Source of the DNA: Reticulitermes speratus
Taxonomy: Eukaryota > Arthropoda > Insecta > Blattodea > Rhinotermitidae
Assembly: GCA_021186555.1 (NCBI GenBank)
Contig: JAJKFL010000010.1
Location: 22,112,586-22,176,585, forward strand
DNA: 64,000 nt
Direction: 5' to 3'
Shown: positions 23,395 to 34,995 of the stretch, piece by piece
Position numbering within the stretch: the stretch's first letter is position 1
How the letters are laid out: every line of letters starts with the position of its first letter
Notes under the pieces: generated by a model
Seen by the model: the letters and a program-made list of their open reading frames with translations, nothing else
What the model was told of the DNA's origin: nothing
The model's database searches: none
Made by a program: the position numbers and the translations under genes

Positions 23395-23589
23395 TAATGG
23401 ACGTTTTTCTCTCAGTTCCCCGCAGGCGCAGTGCTACACTATGCACGTACCGTAGGCTGTAAGTAGATGACAGCACAGTCGGAATGTGATGTCATTTCCT
23501 GTTGCAATTGTCCACGGATTAACATTAACTGCACATCTCATTCACACTGCCGTTCAGTACGATGTCATTGTGCTGTGGACAACGGAAAG
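23395..23589 (+). promoter_or_regulatory. Possible first non-coding exon of the GH20 gene
   Basis: A comparatively CpG-containing stretch ends in CAACGGAAAG|GTGAGTG, a good donor, upstream of and on the same strand as the GH20-like exons. Phase does not connect an ATG at 23562 directly to the exon at 25160, so any role would be as 5' leader or via an unseen exon. Weak inference only. Confidence 0.25.
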
Positions 23590-24189
23590 GTGAGTGTGCG
23601 TGGTTGCAGGAGGTGTAGTTTAATGTCCCAATAGCAGGGTTTTATCATGTTAACAGAGTCAGAAGTATGGGCTGTTAGATGTGTCTAGACTTCATGTTAT
23701 TAAACTGCGCATCGCAATGAAAATAATTTCGATGGCGTATGAGTTTTTGTTGCATAATGTATCAGTCTTTTATCATATGTTGAAAAACTGTATTGGTGGT
23801 TTCGTGATTAATTGCAGGTCTTTATGTCTAAAATGAGCATCGTATTTTAAGGTTTTATTTTGAAGATGACCAGTTAAGTACGCATATCGAGTGACTGTCG
23901 TAATCAAAGAATGCTGTGCATATGTGCACGCGGTAGCCTCCATTTTGTCACGTTATAGGTAGGGTTTCCATGTTGTTCGTTACTGGTTTACTCAGTTAGA
24001 TCAGTGTAATTTTGTTTCGTAGGTGCAGGGGATTTAGAATTAATTTGTGTGTTCGTAATAACCATCCTGTTGCATAATGAAGGCGACTTTGTGTTGCACA
24101 TAGAGTCGGAAATATTAGCGATAGATGCTTCTAGAACTCGGGTTATACCGTTATTTAATGATTTAAATTGTGGTGAATTGGGAGTGTTG

Positions 24190-24880
24190 TGCTTATGGAG
24201 ATGGGTCAGTTCCAGGTTAATGACTTTAATATTTCACAGTTAATTACAGAAGGAAGATTACTTTATGCTTTGTTTGCATTTTCTGTGAATTGTGTGAGAG
24301 GAAAAAAGTATTAAACTGTTGATGAGAGGATCTGTAGTTACTCGTTCGTGGGTGTTGGAAAATAATGCGTCATACTGAAAGAAATTTGGCGGCTTTTGTT
24401 TGTTGTGTAATTCTGTATCAGTTCATTACAAGTTGTCTATGCAATAAAAAAGTTATGCTACACCCCAGAATGGGCTTAAAGGCATGAAAATAGTGGGAAG
24501 AAAACATAAAGTTGACAGTGTATGTAGACACATCTCTGCTGCATTTGACAGAGACAGAACTATTTGCTGAGAATTATCTGCTGTAATTGCTGTATTTTAT
24601 TGTGATGGTGGGAAGGAGTGGCTGGAAAGACTGGGTCAGATTCATATTGTCTTAGATTTCACAATTAATTACTGAAGGAATATAGCTTAATTCATATTTT
24701 GCGTGGATTTTGTACCGATTCTGTAAAAGGAAAAACACAGCCATTTAACTGGTGATGATAGAGTCCATAGCCATAATCTGAGGATTTGAAAAATTAAGCA
24801 TTTTTGCATCATATTGAAAGTAATTTTGATGGCGTAAAGATTATCGTAAAACTTATTGTCATGATTTTCTATCTCGCCAT
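24190..24880 (+). repeat. Pair of diverged tandem copies, AT-rich
   Basis: About 24190-24440 and 24625-24880 share order and wording: GGGTCAG..., TTTCACA(G/A)TTAATTAC(A/T)GAAGGA, TTCTGT(G/A)AA...GGAAAAA, ATCATATTGAAAG(T/A)AATTT(T/G)G.GGC. A third, partial match is near 23705-23775. The neighbouring 24090-24190 also resembles 27430-27530. Unclassified local duplication. Confidence 0.6.
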
Positions 24881-25159
24881 GCTTACACATTGCAGAGGAA
24901 AGTTTACTGTTGTTAGAAGTAATCAGCAGTAGAGATGCAGCACTGCATAATCATAAATAATCTCTTCCTTGAATTTAAATAAGTATTCTTTGAGTGTCGT
25001 GGGATAATTTTATTGTCCCAGTCTAGTGTGCAGTTTGCAAGATGTGATGTCTGGAATGTTGAATCTGATACAGTAGAGTTAGCTGTTTCAGTGCACTGTA
25101 TCAAAAAATTCCATCATTGTGTCAGTGGACTGATGTTTACTACTGCTTTATGTGAATAG

Positions 25160-26872
25160 GCTATTGAGAATCTGATGCGGACACACATCAGTACACCAGT
25201 GAGACTGCTGGTGACCCACAGTGGCCTACACTTGTTGTGGCCATGGCCACAGAGAATAGTGGAAGTTGAGGGACTACCATTTGTGCTGCAGAAAGAAGTG
25301 CACGTCTCTGTCATCCAGAGTCCAGTGTCCATTCACAGGTATTGTTACAGCAGGAATACTTGCATAATGCCCCTTGCATTTGGTTGGTGAGCCTTGGTTG
25401 GCATGATGAGACTCAAGAGAATGAAGTTGTGCCCCTCGGCTTCAGGATACGTGACTGGGAGGAGTGTAAGGTCAGGTTGCACTGCTAGAAATGTGAAGAG
25501 CTGTTGTTGCCTGCACCGTTGCAACAATGAGCACTGTTGTTGTTCATGTGGTGACATGTGATCTGTACCGGTGTGGGCTGTTGGTGGGACTGTGCTGATG
25601 GTTGTGATGCAACATGACAGCTTATGGAAGTAATCATACTGGCACTAAGCTAACTGCAGTGCATGTGTTGATGTGGTTATAACCACTCACAGTTGATCCG
25701 TTGCATTGAAAATATTGCGTATCAACTGTGCAAGCTTACCCTGACACCAGTCTCATATTGTGAAGGGAGCTTGTGAGATTGATGAAATATTGAATCTCCA
25801 TAGGTTTCAAAGAAGACACTGGCTAGAAATTAGCACTGAGGGATTTAATGTTCTCATGGCACTGCTGCCGAGGCTTCTAGTTTTTTGGGTTATGATGCTG
25901 TGTCACTGCTTGAGTGGTCCCTGATATTTGGAAGCATCATGATGCCTTCTTCCTTAACCAGAAGACTTGAATGTTAGAAATTAGCAGTTAGCTTCATGCT
26001 AGAACTGTATGTTAAAGATATTTTGCCATGATCATGGAGACGTCATTATTTCATCATCTCCCGTCTCTTCAGACCTCGCCCACCGACTTGTTGATTTGGG
26101 CACAAAATGAAGTGTTGTGCATTCAGTCTCATTTTCATACCGTTAACGGAATGTGGTGCATTTGGTCTTGTTGCAGGATCCTGGATGTTTGGGATATTAG
26201 CCGGCCAGCACTGATTGCCCTTGGTTTTGACTTGAAGATTGTCGATGTTCAGCCTTCGTGTGGCAAGTGGACGGAGAGCCAGGTTGAATGTGTCGTCAGT
26301 GAAGATCTGTTTCCATCCAAAGACTCTTACCAGATTCACATAAATTCTGACAGGGTATACAGGGAATTTTACACATACAACATTTTTAAGTACTGTAAAA
26401 TTTGAGTGAATTTTCATTTTCTTCTCATTTATCAGTACCAGTAATATTTTTAGCCATGGACTGGATGATGGGATTGATTTCTATCAGTGTTAGTGACTGT
26501 GAATATGCCACAGTATTGCAGTGAGGTCCAGAGACTGTCTCCTGTCCAATAAGTACAGGAGAATTGTCTCCCTCTGGGTTAGTGTAGACATAGCCTGTAG
26601 CTGAACACGTAGGAAGTGAAGATATACAAATACAGGTTTTTTATAATGAGGTTTGTTTTCCCCTAAGAATAGTTTTGTGATGGACCCTGTTGCAGGTTCG
26701 AATATCTGCTGGCAGTCTCCGTGGTCTTCACCATGCCCTGTGTACATTCACGCAACTGCTCTGGCTGTCTGCCACCAAAGCAGGAAGTCATGACCTAGTT
26801 CCTGTGTTGATTAAGGACCACCCAGGTGTGCGCCATCGTGCTGTTCTTCTGGACATGTCACCGCAGGGCAGA
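25160..26872 (+). CDS. GH20 hexosaminidase-like gene, three internal exons (partial)
   Basis: Exons 25160-25338, 26177-26354 and 26696-26872 have acceptor and donor signals, and their phases fit: a codon split AG|G at the first junction, phase 0 at the second. Together they encode about 178 residues. These resemble the N-terminal GH20b domain and the start of the catalytic barrel of family-20 beta-N-acetylhexosaminidases: LLWPWPQRIVEVEG, then DSYQIHINSDRVRISAGSLR with GLHHALCTFTQLL, then VPVLIKDHPGVRHRAVLLDM. The DHPxxxHRxxLLD phrase is typical of the barrel's first strand. The last donor (AGA|GTTTAAG) is weak. No downstream exon carrying the catalytic Asp-Glu pair was found before the gap at 31071, and no signal-peptide exon upstream. 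Expected substrate would be terminal N-acetylhexosamines. HexD-like membership is a guess. Confidence 0.7.
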
Positions 26873-26884
26873 GTTTAAGTACTT

Positions 26885-27050
26885 AAATATTTAAATACTG
26901 ACTGACTGACAGAATAACATGTGTTCTTGGAGAAACACTTTTTCATTTGTCGGACCCTAAAATGTAAAATCACACATGCTAAAATTGAACACGATTTGAA
27001 ATTAGGACTGGGTGAGAAAGGTGGATAATGTACAGCAAGTCTAGTTGTGA
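26885..27050 (+). repeat. Direct repeat copy 1 (also next to the N gap)
   Basis: ATACTGACTGACTGACAGAA through CACTTTTTCATTTGTCGGAC to GGTGAGAAAGGTGGATAATG recurs in the same orientation at about 30910-31062, directly before the N gap. It is about 150 bases with scattered differences. Confidence 0.85.
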
Positions 27051-27529
27051 TAATTTTATATTAAATAAGAATTTGTTATTTACTGTAAACTGTCACATCA
27101 AAGCTTTATAAATAACAAAACGTAAGATTACCCCATTATGAAGTTCTGCTCACCACCTGTTGACAGACAGGCCCAATACCGCTGCATGCACAGGGAGCAG
27201 TTTGGTTCGAGTGGGGAGACAGCGTACTCTACTGGGCCTCTATCCTGATCATCGAAGCAGTTCATCAGAGATGTTCGGCGCGCGAGGGTGTCCTCAGAGG
27301 TGGTCGGCGAGTGAGGGCATCGTTGGATTCATAGGCGGTTGTACAGGTACGTTTTGGTTGCTGTAGCTAGGTTCTTCGGCACAGCTGGAGACTTAGTTTA
27401 GGAATTGAGAGCAGAGAATTGTCATGTCCACAAAGTCGAAAATATTACTGTGTAGTAAAAGTCTGTAGAACTCGAGTTATACTATTACTTGGTTCGAGAT
27501 TTAAATGTTATTGAATGGGGAAGGAGGAG

Positions 27530-29215
27530 TTGCTATTGTGCAACCCTGAAGTTTTGGCCTACGCACCTCATGCCTACTGAAAAGATGTTCTGTGTGGCCA
27601 TGGCCCCTGCGTCTTGGCGTACTGGCAAGATGATCTGTGTGGCCATGGCCCCTGCGTCTTGATGTAGGTGTGAGGTGAGGAGGAAAACTTTGCGAGTGTG
27701 ATGTGTTTTGTAGTTGCTGTTGGGCAACCTTGAAGTTTCGTCCTACGCACCTCATGCCTACTGACAAAATGTTCTGTGTGGCCGTGGCCCCTGCGTCTTG
27801 ACGTACTGACAAGATGTTCTGTGTGGCCATGGCCCCTGCGTCTTGACGTAGGTGTATGAGGTAAGGAGGAAAAATTTGCGAGTGTCATGTGTTTTGTAGT
27901 TGCTATTTTGCAACCCTGAAGTTTCGGCCTACGCACCTCATGCCTTCTGACAAGATGTTCTGTGTGGCTATGGCCCCTGCGTCTTGACATACTGACAAGA
28001 TGTTCTGTGTGGCCATGGCCCCTGCGTCTTGACGTAGGTGTATGAGGTAAGGAGGAAAAATTTGCGAGTGTCATGTGTTTTGTAGTTACTATTTTGCAAC
28101 CCTGAATTTTCGGCCTACTCACCTCATGCCTACTGACAAGATGTTCTGTGTGGCCATGGCCCCTGCGTCTTGACGTTCTGACAAGATGTTCTGTGTGGCC
28201 ATGGCCCCTGCGTCTTGACGTAGGTGTATGAGGTAAGGAGGAAAAATTTGCGAGTGTCATGTGTTTTGTAGTTGCTATTTTGCATCCCTGAAGTTTCGGC
28301 CTACTCACCTCATGCCTTCTGACAAGATGTTCTGTGTGGCTATGGCCCCTGCGTCTTGACTTACTGACAAGATGTTCTGTGTGGCCATGGCCCCTGCGTC
28401 TTGACGTAGGTGTATGAGGTAAGGAGGAAAAATTTGCGAGTGTCATGTGTTTTGTAGTTGCTATTTTGCATCCCTGAAGTTTTGGCCTACGCACCTCATG
28501 CCTTCTGACAAGATGTTCTGTGTGGCTATGGCCCCTGCGTCTTGACGTACTGACAAGATGTTCTGTGTGGCCATGGCCCCTGCGTGTTGACGTAGGTGTA
28601 TGAGGTAAGGAGGAAAAATTTGCGAGTGTCATGTGTTTTGTAGTAGCTATTTTGCAACCCTGAAGTTTCGGCCTACGCACCTCATGCCTTCTGACAAGAT
28701 GTTCTGTGTGGCTATGGCCCCTGCGTCTTGACGTACTGACAAGAAGTTCTGTGTGGCCATGGCCCCTGCGTCTTGACGTAGGTGTATGAGGTAAGGAGGA
28801 AAAATTTGCGAGTGTCATGTGTTTTGTAGTTGCTATTTTGCATCCTTGAAGTTTCGGCCTACGCACCTCATGCCTTCTGACAAGATGTTCTGTGTGGCTA
28901 TGGCCCCTGCGTCTTGACATACTGACAAGATGTTCTGAGTGGCCATGGCCCCTGCGTCTTGACGTAGGTGTATGAGGTAAGGAGGAAAAATTTGCAAGTG
29001 TCATGTGTTTTGTAGTTACTATTTTGCAACCCTGAAGTTTCGGCCTACTCACCTCATGCCTACTGACAAGATGTTCTGTGTGGCCATGGCCCCTGCGTCT
29101 TGACGTACTGACAAGATGTTCTGTGTGGTCATGGCCCCTGCGTCTTGACGTAGGTGTATGAGGTAAGGAGGAAAAATTTGCGAGTGTCATGTGTTTTGCA
29201 GTTGCTATTGAGCAA
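27530..29215 (-). repeat. 186-bp tandem repeat, about nine copies, open reading frame
   Basis: Units of about 186 bases carry CTGTGTGGCCATGGCCCCTG and GAGGTAAGGAGGAAAAATTT landmarks. Each unit contains an internal 45-base duplication. Because 186 is a multiple of three, the minus strand stays open for 538 codons (27574-29190), encoding about 62-residue units: a HGHTEHLVS box twice, then RPKLQGCKIATTKH and MTLANFSSLPHTPT. Copies differ at scattered positions; the 27.5-kb end is frame-shifted. The product is basic, Arg/His-rich and matches no family I know. Minisatellite is the safer call, although a repeat protein is not excluded. Confidence 0.9.
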
Positions 29216-29583
29216 CCCAGACGTGCTTCAGAAGGACATAATTCTTCTTTCAGAGAATTGGCGTGTTTGATGTGGCTTGGGGGACGTCGATGATCTCATT
29301 CTGTTTGTCGCTTTGTGAGGCAAGCCCTGAATGACTGAACACATTGGGACCATTCGGACACTGCCTGAAACAGAGCAGGTAAAAGTAATTCATGTAAAAT
29401 GCAGCAGGTTATATGTGTCTTGCATATACTGTACCTAATAATGTAAATGCCTGCGTAATTGTATATTGCTTGAAATTTTTTAATATAATTCATTCCGTGC
29501 AACCTATACTTTTTATTAAAGAACCAACTAATTGCACATACAAAGCATATAGTACGTATACATATGATTTTCCCTCCTCCGTG

Positions 29584-29609
29584 TTTCGGCGGTCGACCGC
29601 CATCATCAG
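29584..29609 (-). ncRNA. Best-preserved hammerhead-like core
   Basis: On the minus strand: CTGATGA, T, GGCGG, TCGA, CCGCC, GAAA. Both invariant boxes are intact and stem II is a perfect 5-bp hairpin with a tetraloop. There is one extra T between CTGATGA and stem II. A clear stem III is not visible after GAAAC. Such motifs are known at the ends of Penelope-like elements and in retrozymes. Self-cleavage cannot be inferred from the sequence. Confidence 0.5.
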
Positions 29610-29936
29610 GAAGTAACACCTAAAACTTACATTGTTTAGATCGTAATGAAGCCATTATCAACTGATATATGTTTGACTTAAAATTGGTTAGATGTTTTTC
29701 TGATCCCTTAAATGTATAGTTCATAAAATTATTATAGTCTTAACACAACAGACTGTAATAAATTCATGCACTATGTATTTAAGGGATTGAAAAACTTGTA
29801 ACAAATTTTAAGCCAAACATATAATCAATTGATACGTTTTATTTTACAGTAACTAAGTTATGTTATTTTAACTTATTTTACATAAATAATGGCTTCATTA
29901 GTTCCCAAAGAAATAAGTTTTAGGTGTTAACTCCCT

Positions 29937-29963
29937 GATAATGGCGGTTGACTGCCAAAACCT
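29937..29963 (+). ncRNA. Hammerhead-like core, degenerate partner
   Basis: On the plus strand: CTGATAA, T, GGCGG, TTGA, CTGCC, AAAA. It has the same layout as the copy at 29584-29609 but with both boxes mutated and one weakened stem pair, so probably inactive. Confidence 0.4.
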
Positions 29964-30065
29964 GTAGGAGGGAAACTCACATGTATGTATACTATGTGCT
30001 TTGTATGTGTAATTAGTTGGTTTTCTAATAATAAGAAGTTTTGCTTGGAATGTTTGGATGTATGC

Positions 30066-30904
30066 AAGATAATATTGAATTGTGACTATTAGAATATAGA
30101 ATAATAAAATGAAGGACAATTTCATTGAAAAGATTGGAGTCTGCTTGCATAGATCTCCATATTGTAGTATGGTATCATAACCACCACCAGCATAATTATC
30201 AACAGAATTTGTTACTGGGTTGAATGAACCAAAACATTCAGTATACACTGTGTGGTTGTAGCTAAATCGTTTTATACAACGCAAATAAATTAAAACAATT
30301 AATACCCCCAGCTAAATTTGTAGTCATTTTTAAGAGTGGGTTCTGGGGATGATTGTATCAACAAATACTGTGACGTACCTCTAATGAGGCCTTTCAGACT
30401 CTACTGTGTATCAAATCACCAGGTGATTTGTATCGAACTGCACGCATGTGCTCCCTTCTGCAGTGTACTGGCTAGTCAACGTGATGTCACACCACTGTCC
30501 CACATTCTTCCTCCATGTCGGTAAAACGCTCCTGAAGATATTAAGCGACACCAAATAGACTACTACTTCTATCATTTCTATTCATTGATTAGTCGCCCTG
30601 CCATTTTGCCTACACTAATATCCAGAAAGTGTAAATATCATACATTTTATAATTTCATTTCAAACAGACATCTATCTAGAGTGTCATGTTCGTTTTCAGA
30701 GATTTGTCCCTGATATACATACATGCAATCGGAACTACACTATTTAATCATTTGTACACAACTGTCAACTGTACACAAGCTGTCGTCGTGCGTCAGGTGT
30801 AAATTTTGTGACGTAGAAAACGCGTGGACGTGAAACGATACATGTGTTTAGTTTTGGGGGATTTGTTGGGTCTATTGTGCCAAACAAGTAATAAGTTTGT
30901 GTGT
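30066..30904. other. Spacer sequence, nothing recognised
   Basis: AT-rich and without a supported gene. It lies between the fold-back element and the repeat that abuts the N gap. Confidence 0.4.
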
Positions 30905-31070
30905 TTGAAAAGGTATATAAATACTGACTGACAGAATGACATGCGTCCTTCAAGAAACATTTTTTCATTTGTCGGACCATAAAATGTAAAATCACAAATG
31001 CTAAAATTGAACACGATTTGAAATTATGACTGGGTGAGAAAGGTGGATAACGTACAGCAACAGCCCAGTT

Positions 31071-31093
31071 NNNNNNNNNNNNNNNNNNNNNNN
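31071..31093. other. Assembly gap (23 N)
   Basis: A run of 23 N separates the spacer from the right arm of the long inverted repeat. The inverted match begins at the first base after the gap. Confidence 0.99.
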
Positions 31094-31292
31094 CTTATTG
31101 GACAGGAGACAGTCTCTGGACCTCACTGCAATACTGTGGCATATTCACAGTCATTAACACTGCTAGAAATCAATCCCATCATCCAGTCCATGGCTACAAA
31201 TATTACTGGTACTGATAAATGAGAAGAAAATGAAAATTCACTCAAATTTTACAGTACTTAAAAATGTTGTATGTGTAAAATCCCCTGCATAC

Positions 31293-32472
31293 CCTGTCAG
31301 AATTTATGTGAATCTGGTAAGAGTCTTTGGATGGAAACAGATCTTCACTGATGACACATTCAACCTGGCTCTCCGTCACTTGCCACACAAAGGCTGAACA
31401 TCAAAACCAAGGGCAATCAGTGCTGGCCGGCTAATATCCCAAACATCCAGGATCCTGCAACAAGACCATATGCACCGCATTCTGTTAACGGTATGAAAAT
31501 GAGACTGAATGCACAACACTTCATTTTGTGCCCAAATCAACAAGTCGGTAGGCAAGGTCTGAAGAGAAGGGAGATGATGAAATAATGACGTCTCCATGAT
31601 CATGGCAAAATATCTTTAACATACAGTTCTAGCATGAAGCTAACTGCTAATTTCTAACATTCAAGTCTTCTGGTTAAGGAAGAAGGCATCATGATGCTTC
31701 CAAATATCAGGGACCACTCAACCAGTGACACAGTATCATAACCCAAAAAACTAGAAGCCTCGGCAGCAGTGTCATGAGAACATTAAATCCCTCAGTGCTA
31801 ATTTCTAGCCAGTGTCTTCTTTGAAACCTATGGAGATTCAATATTTCATCAATCTCACAAGATCCCTTCACAATATGAGACTGGTGTCAGGGTAAGCTTG
31901 CACAGTTGATAAGTAATATTTTCAATGCAACGGATCAACTGTGAGTGGTTATAACCACATCAACACATGCACTGCAGTTAGTTTAGTGCTAGTAAGATTA
32001 CTTCCATAAGCTGTCATTTTGCATCACAACCATCAGCACAAGTCCCACCAACAGCCCACACCGGTATAGATCACATGTCACAACATGAGCAACAACAATG
32101 CTCATTGTTGTAACGGTGCAGGCAACAACAGCTCTTCACATTTCTAGCAGTGTAACCTGATCTTACACTCCTCCCAGTCACGTATCCTAAAGCCGAGGGG
32201 CACAACTTCATTCTCTTGAGTCTCATCATGCCAACCAAGGCTCACCAACCAAATGCCAGGGACATTATGCAAGTATTCCTGCTGTAACAATACCTGTGAA
32301 TGGACACTGGACTCTGGATGACAGAGACGTGCACTTCTTTCTGCAGCACAAATGGTAGTCCCTCAACTTCCCCTATTCTCTGTGGCCGTGGCCACAACAA
32401 GTGTAGGCCACTGTGGGTCACCAGCAGTCTCACTGGTGTATTGATGTGTGTCCGCATCAGATTCTCAATAGC
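31293..32472 (-). pseudogene. Damaged mirror copy of two GH20-like exons
   Basis: On the minus strand, exon 1 is at 32294-32472 (179 bases, as in the left arm) and exon 2 at 31293-31454. Exon 1 stays open but changes WPWPQ to WPRPQ. Exon 2 has a 15-base deletion that removes DLKIV-type residues. It also has a 1-base deletion in AAGTGGACGG (to AAGTGACGG), which shifts the frame and creates a TGA. The third exon would lie beyond the inner end of the arm and is absent. This copy cannot make the protein. Confidence 0.75.
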
Positions 32473-34439
32473 CTATTCACATAAAGCAGTAGTAAACATC
32501 AGTCCACTGACACAACGATGGAATTTTTTGATACAGTGCACTGAAACAACTAACTCTACTGTATCACATTCCAGACATCACATCTTGCAAACTGCACACT
32601 AGACTGGGCCAATAAAATTATCCCACGACACTCAAAGAGTACTTATTTAAATTCAAGGAAGAGATTATTTATGATTATGCAGTGCTGCATCTCTACAGCT
32701 GATTAGTTCTAACAACAGCAAACTTTCCTCTGCAATGTGTAAGCAAGGAGAGATAGAAAATCATGACAATAAGTTTTACGATAATTTTTACGCTATCAAA
32801 ATTGCTTTCAATATGATGCAAAAATGCTTAATTTTTCAAATCCTCTGATGTGGCTATGGACTCTATCATCACCAGTTAAATGGCTGTGTTTTTCCTTTTA
32901 CAGAATCGGTACAAATTCCACGCAAAATATAAATTAAGCTATATTCCTTCAGTAATTAATTGTGAAATCTAAGACAATATGAATCTGACCCAGTCTTTCC
33001 AGCCACTCCTTCCCAACATCACAATAAAATACAGCAATTACAGCAGATAATTCTCAGCAAATAGTTCTGTCTCTGTCGAATGCAGCAGAGATGTGTCTAG
33101 ATACACTGTCAACTTTATGTTTTCTTCCCACTATTTTCATGCCTTTAAGCCCATTCTGGGGTGTAGCATAACTTTTTTATAGCATACACATCTTGTAATG
33201 AACTGATACAGAATTACACAACAAACAAAAGCCGCCAAATTTCTTTCAGTATGACGCATTATTTTCCAACACCAACGAACGAGTAACTACAGATCCTCTC
33301 ATCAACAGTTTAATACTTTTTTCCTCTCACAGAATTCACAGAAAATGCAAACAAAGCATAAAGTAATCTTCCTTCTGTAATTAATTGTGAAATATTAAAG
33401 TCATTAACCTGGAACTGACCCATCTCCATAAGCACAACACTCCCAATTCACCACAATTTAAATCATTAAATAACGGTATAACCCGAGTTCTAGAAGTATC
33501 TATCGCTAATATTTCCGACTCTATGTGCAACACAAAGTCGGCTTCATTATGCAACAGGATGGTTATTACGAACACACAAATTAATTCTAAATCCCCTGCA
33601 CCGACGAAACAAAATTACACTGATCTAACTGAGTAAACCAGTAACGAACAACATGGAAACCCTACCTATAACGTGACAAAATGGAGGCTACCGCGTGCAC
33701 ATATGCACAGCATTCTTTGATTACGACCGTCACTCGATATGCGTACTTAACTGGTCATCTTCAAAATAAAACCTTAAAATACGATGCTTATTTTAGACAT
33801 AAAGACCTGCAATTAATCACGAAACCACCAATACAGTTTTTCAACATATGATAAAAGACTGATACATTATGCAACAAAAACTCATACGCCATCGAAATTA
33901 TTTTCATTGCGATGCACAGTTTAATAACATGAAGTCTAGACACATCTAACAGCCCATACTTCTGACTCTGTTAACATGATAAAACCCTGCTATTGGGACA
34001 TTAAACTACACCTCCTGCAACCACGCACACTCACCTTTCCGATGTCCACAGCACAATGACATCGTACTGAACGGCAGTGTGAATGAGATGTGCAGTTAAT
34101 GTTAATCCGTGGACAATTGCAACAGGAAATGACATCACATTCCGACTGTGCTGTCATCTACTTACAGCCTACGGTACGTGCATAGTGTAGCACTGCGCCT
34201 GCGGGGAACTGAGAGAAAAACGTCCATTAGACTTCGATAATATTCGATACTACCATTCCTCACACAGCTCACCAATTTTCCTGCTTTTTTGTTTCCGATA
34301 GCCAGAATAGCAAGGTAATTTCGTGCGGTTTTATCTGTCGAATTTCTCTTGCAGTTTTTATTACTTCTAATTTACCAAACGTCTTCTCACCGTTACTTTA
34401 GCCGATGCGACCCATTACACCCAACCTCTCCTCCTTGGC

Positions 34440-34995
34440 TTAAAGCTTCCTCATAACTAACAAACTCCATGGAGCAGAATCCTTCTTCAGAAGCTAGCAG
34501 GTCGTCAGCTAGTCAAGAAATTCCCCGCAGTTTCGTGGAACCCGAAGGTTCATTACCGCACTCACAAGAGCCCGCCACCTGTCCCTATCCTGAGCCATAT
34601 CAATCCAGTCCATGCCCCCATCCCACTTCTTGAAGATACATTTTAATATTATCCTCCCATCTACGCCTGGGTCTTTCAAGTGGTCTCCGTCCCTCAGGTC
34701 TCACCACCAAAATCCTGTATGCACCTCTCCCCTCACCCATACATGCTACATGCCCCGCCCACCTCATTCTTCTTCATTTGATCACCTGAAACATATTTGG
34801 TGATGAGTACATATCATTACGTTCCTCGTTATGTAGTCTTCTCCACTCCCCTGTTACCTCGTCCCTCTTAGGCCCAAATATCCTCCTCAGCACCCTATTC
34901 TCAAACACCCTCAGCCTATGTTCCTCCCTCAGTGTGAGAGACCAAGTCTCACACCCATACAAAACAACAGGCAAAATTATAGTTCTGTATAAAGC
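34440..34995 (-). mobile_element. LINE 3' fragment, mirror copy
   Basis: Mirror of 22630-23175: [20 protein letters not shown] in the frame at 34774-35049. The insertion therefore predates the inverted duplication. Confidence 0.9.

Larger units (their letters stand above)
20031..26553 (+). repeat. Left arm of a 6.5-kb inverted repeat
   Basis: This segment matches 31094-37593 in reverse complement over its whole length, by eye a few percent diverged with small indels. The outer border is at CTGTGAATTACC (20031) against GGTAATTCACAG (ending 37593). The inner border is at TGTCCAATAAG (ending 26553) against CTTATTGGACA (starting 31094). It includes a LINE 3' fragment, two copies of an AT-rich repeat, and exons of a GH20-like gene. 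The spacer is 26554-31093. Confidence 0.95.
29440..30065. repeat. Fold-back element with hammerhead-like motif in each arm
   Basis: Arms of about 290 bases (about 29440-29725 and 29765-30065) are inverted relative to each other. Matching phrases are CAACTAATTGCACATACAAAGC against GCTTTGTATGTGTAATTAGTTGG, and GTGTTACTTCCTGATGATGG (minus) against GTGTTAACTCCCTGATAATGG (plus). Divergence is substantial. It looks like two copies of one retroelement end in opposite orientation. Confidence 0.8.

Noticed and set aside
26046..26417. 123-codon minus-strand open frame
   Set aside because: It is the antisense shadow of the GH20-like exon at 26177-26354; the plus strand has matching splice sites and family motifs.
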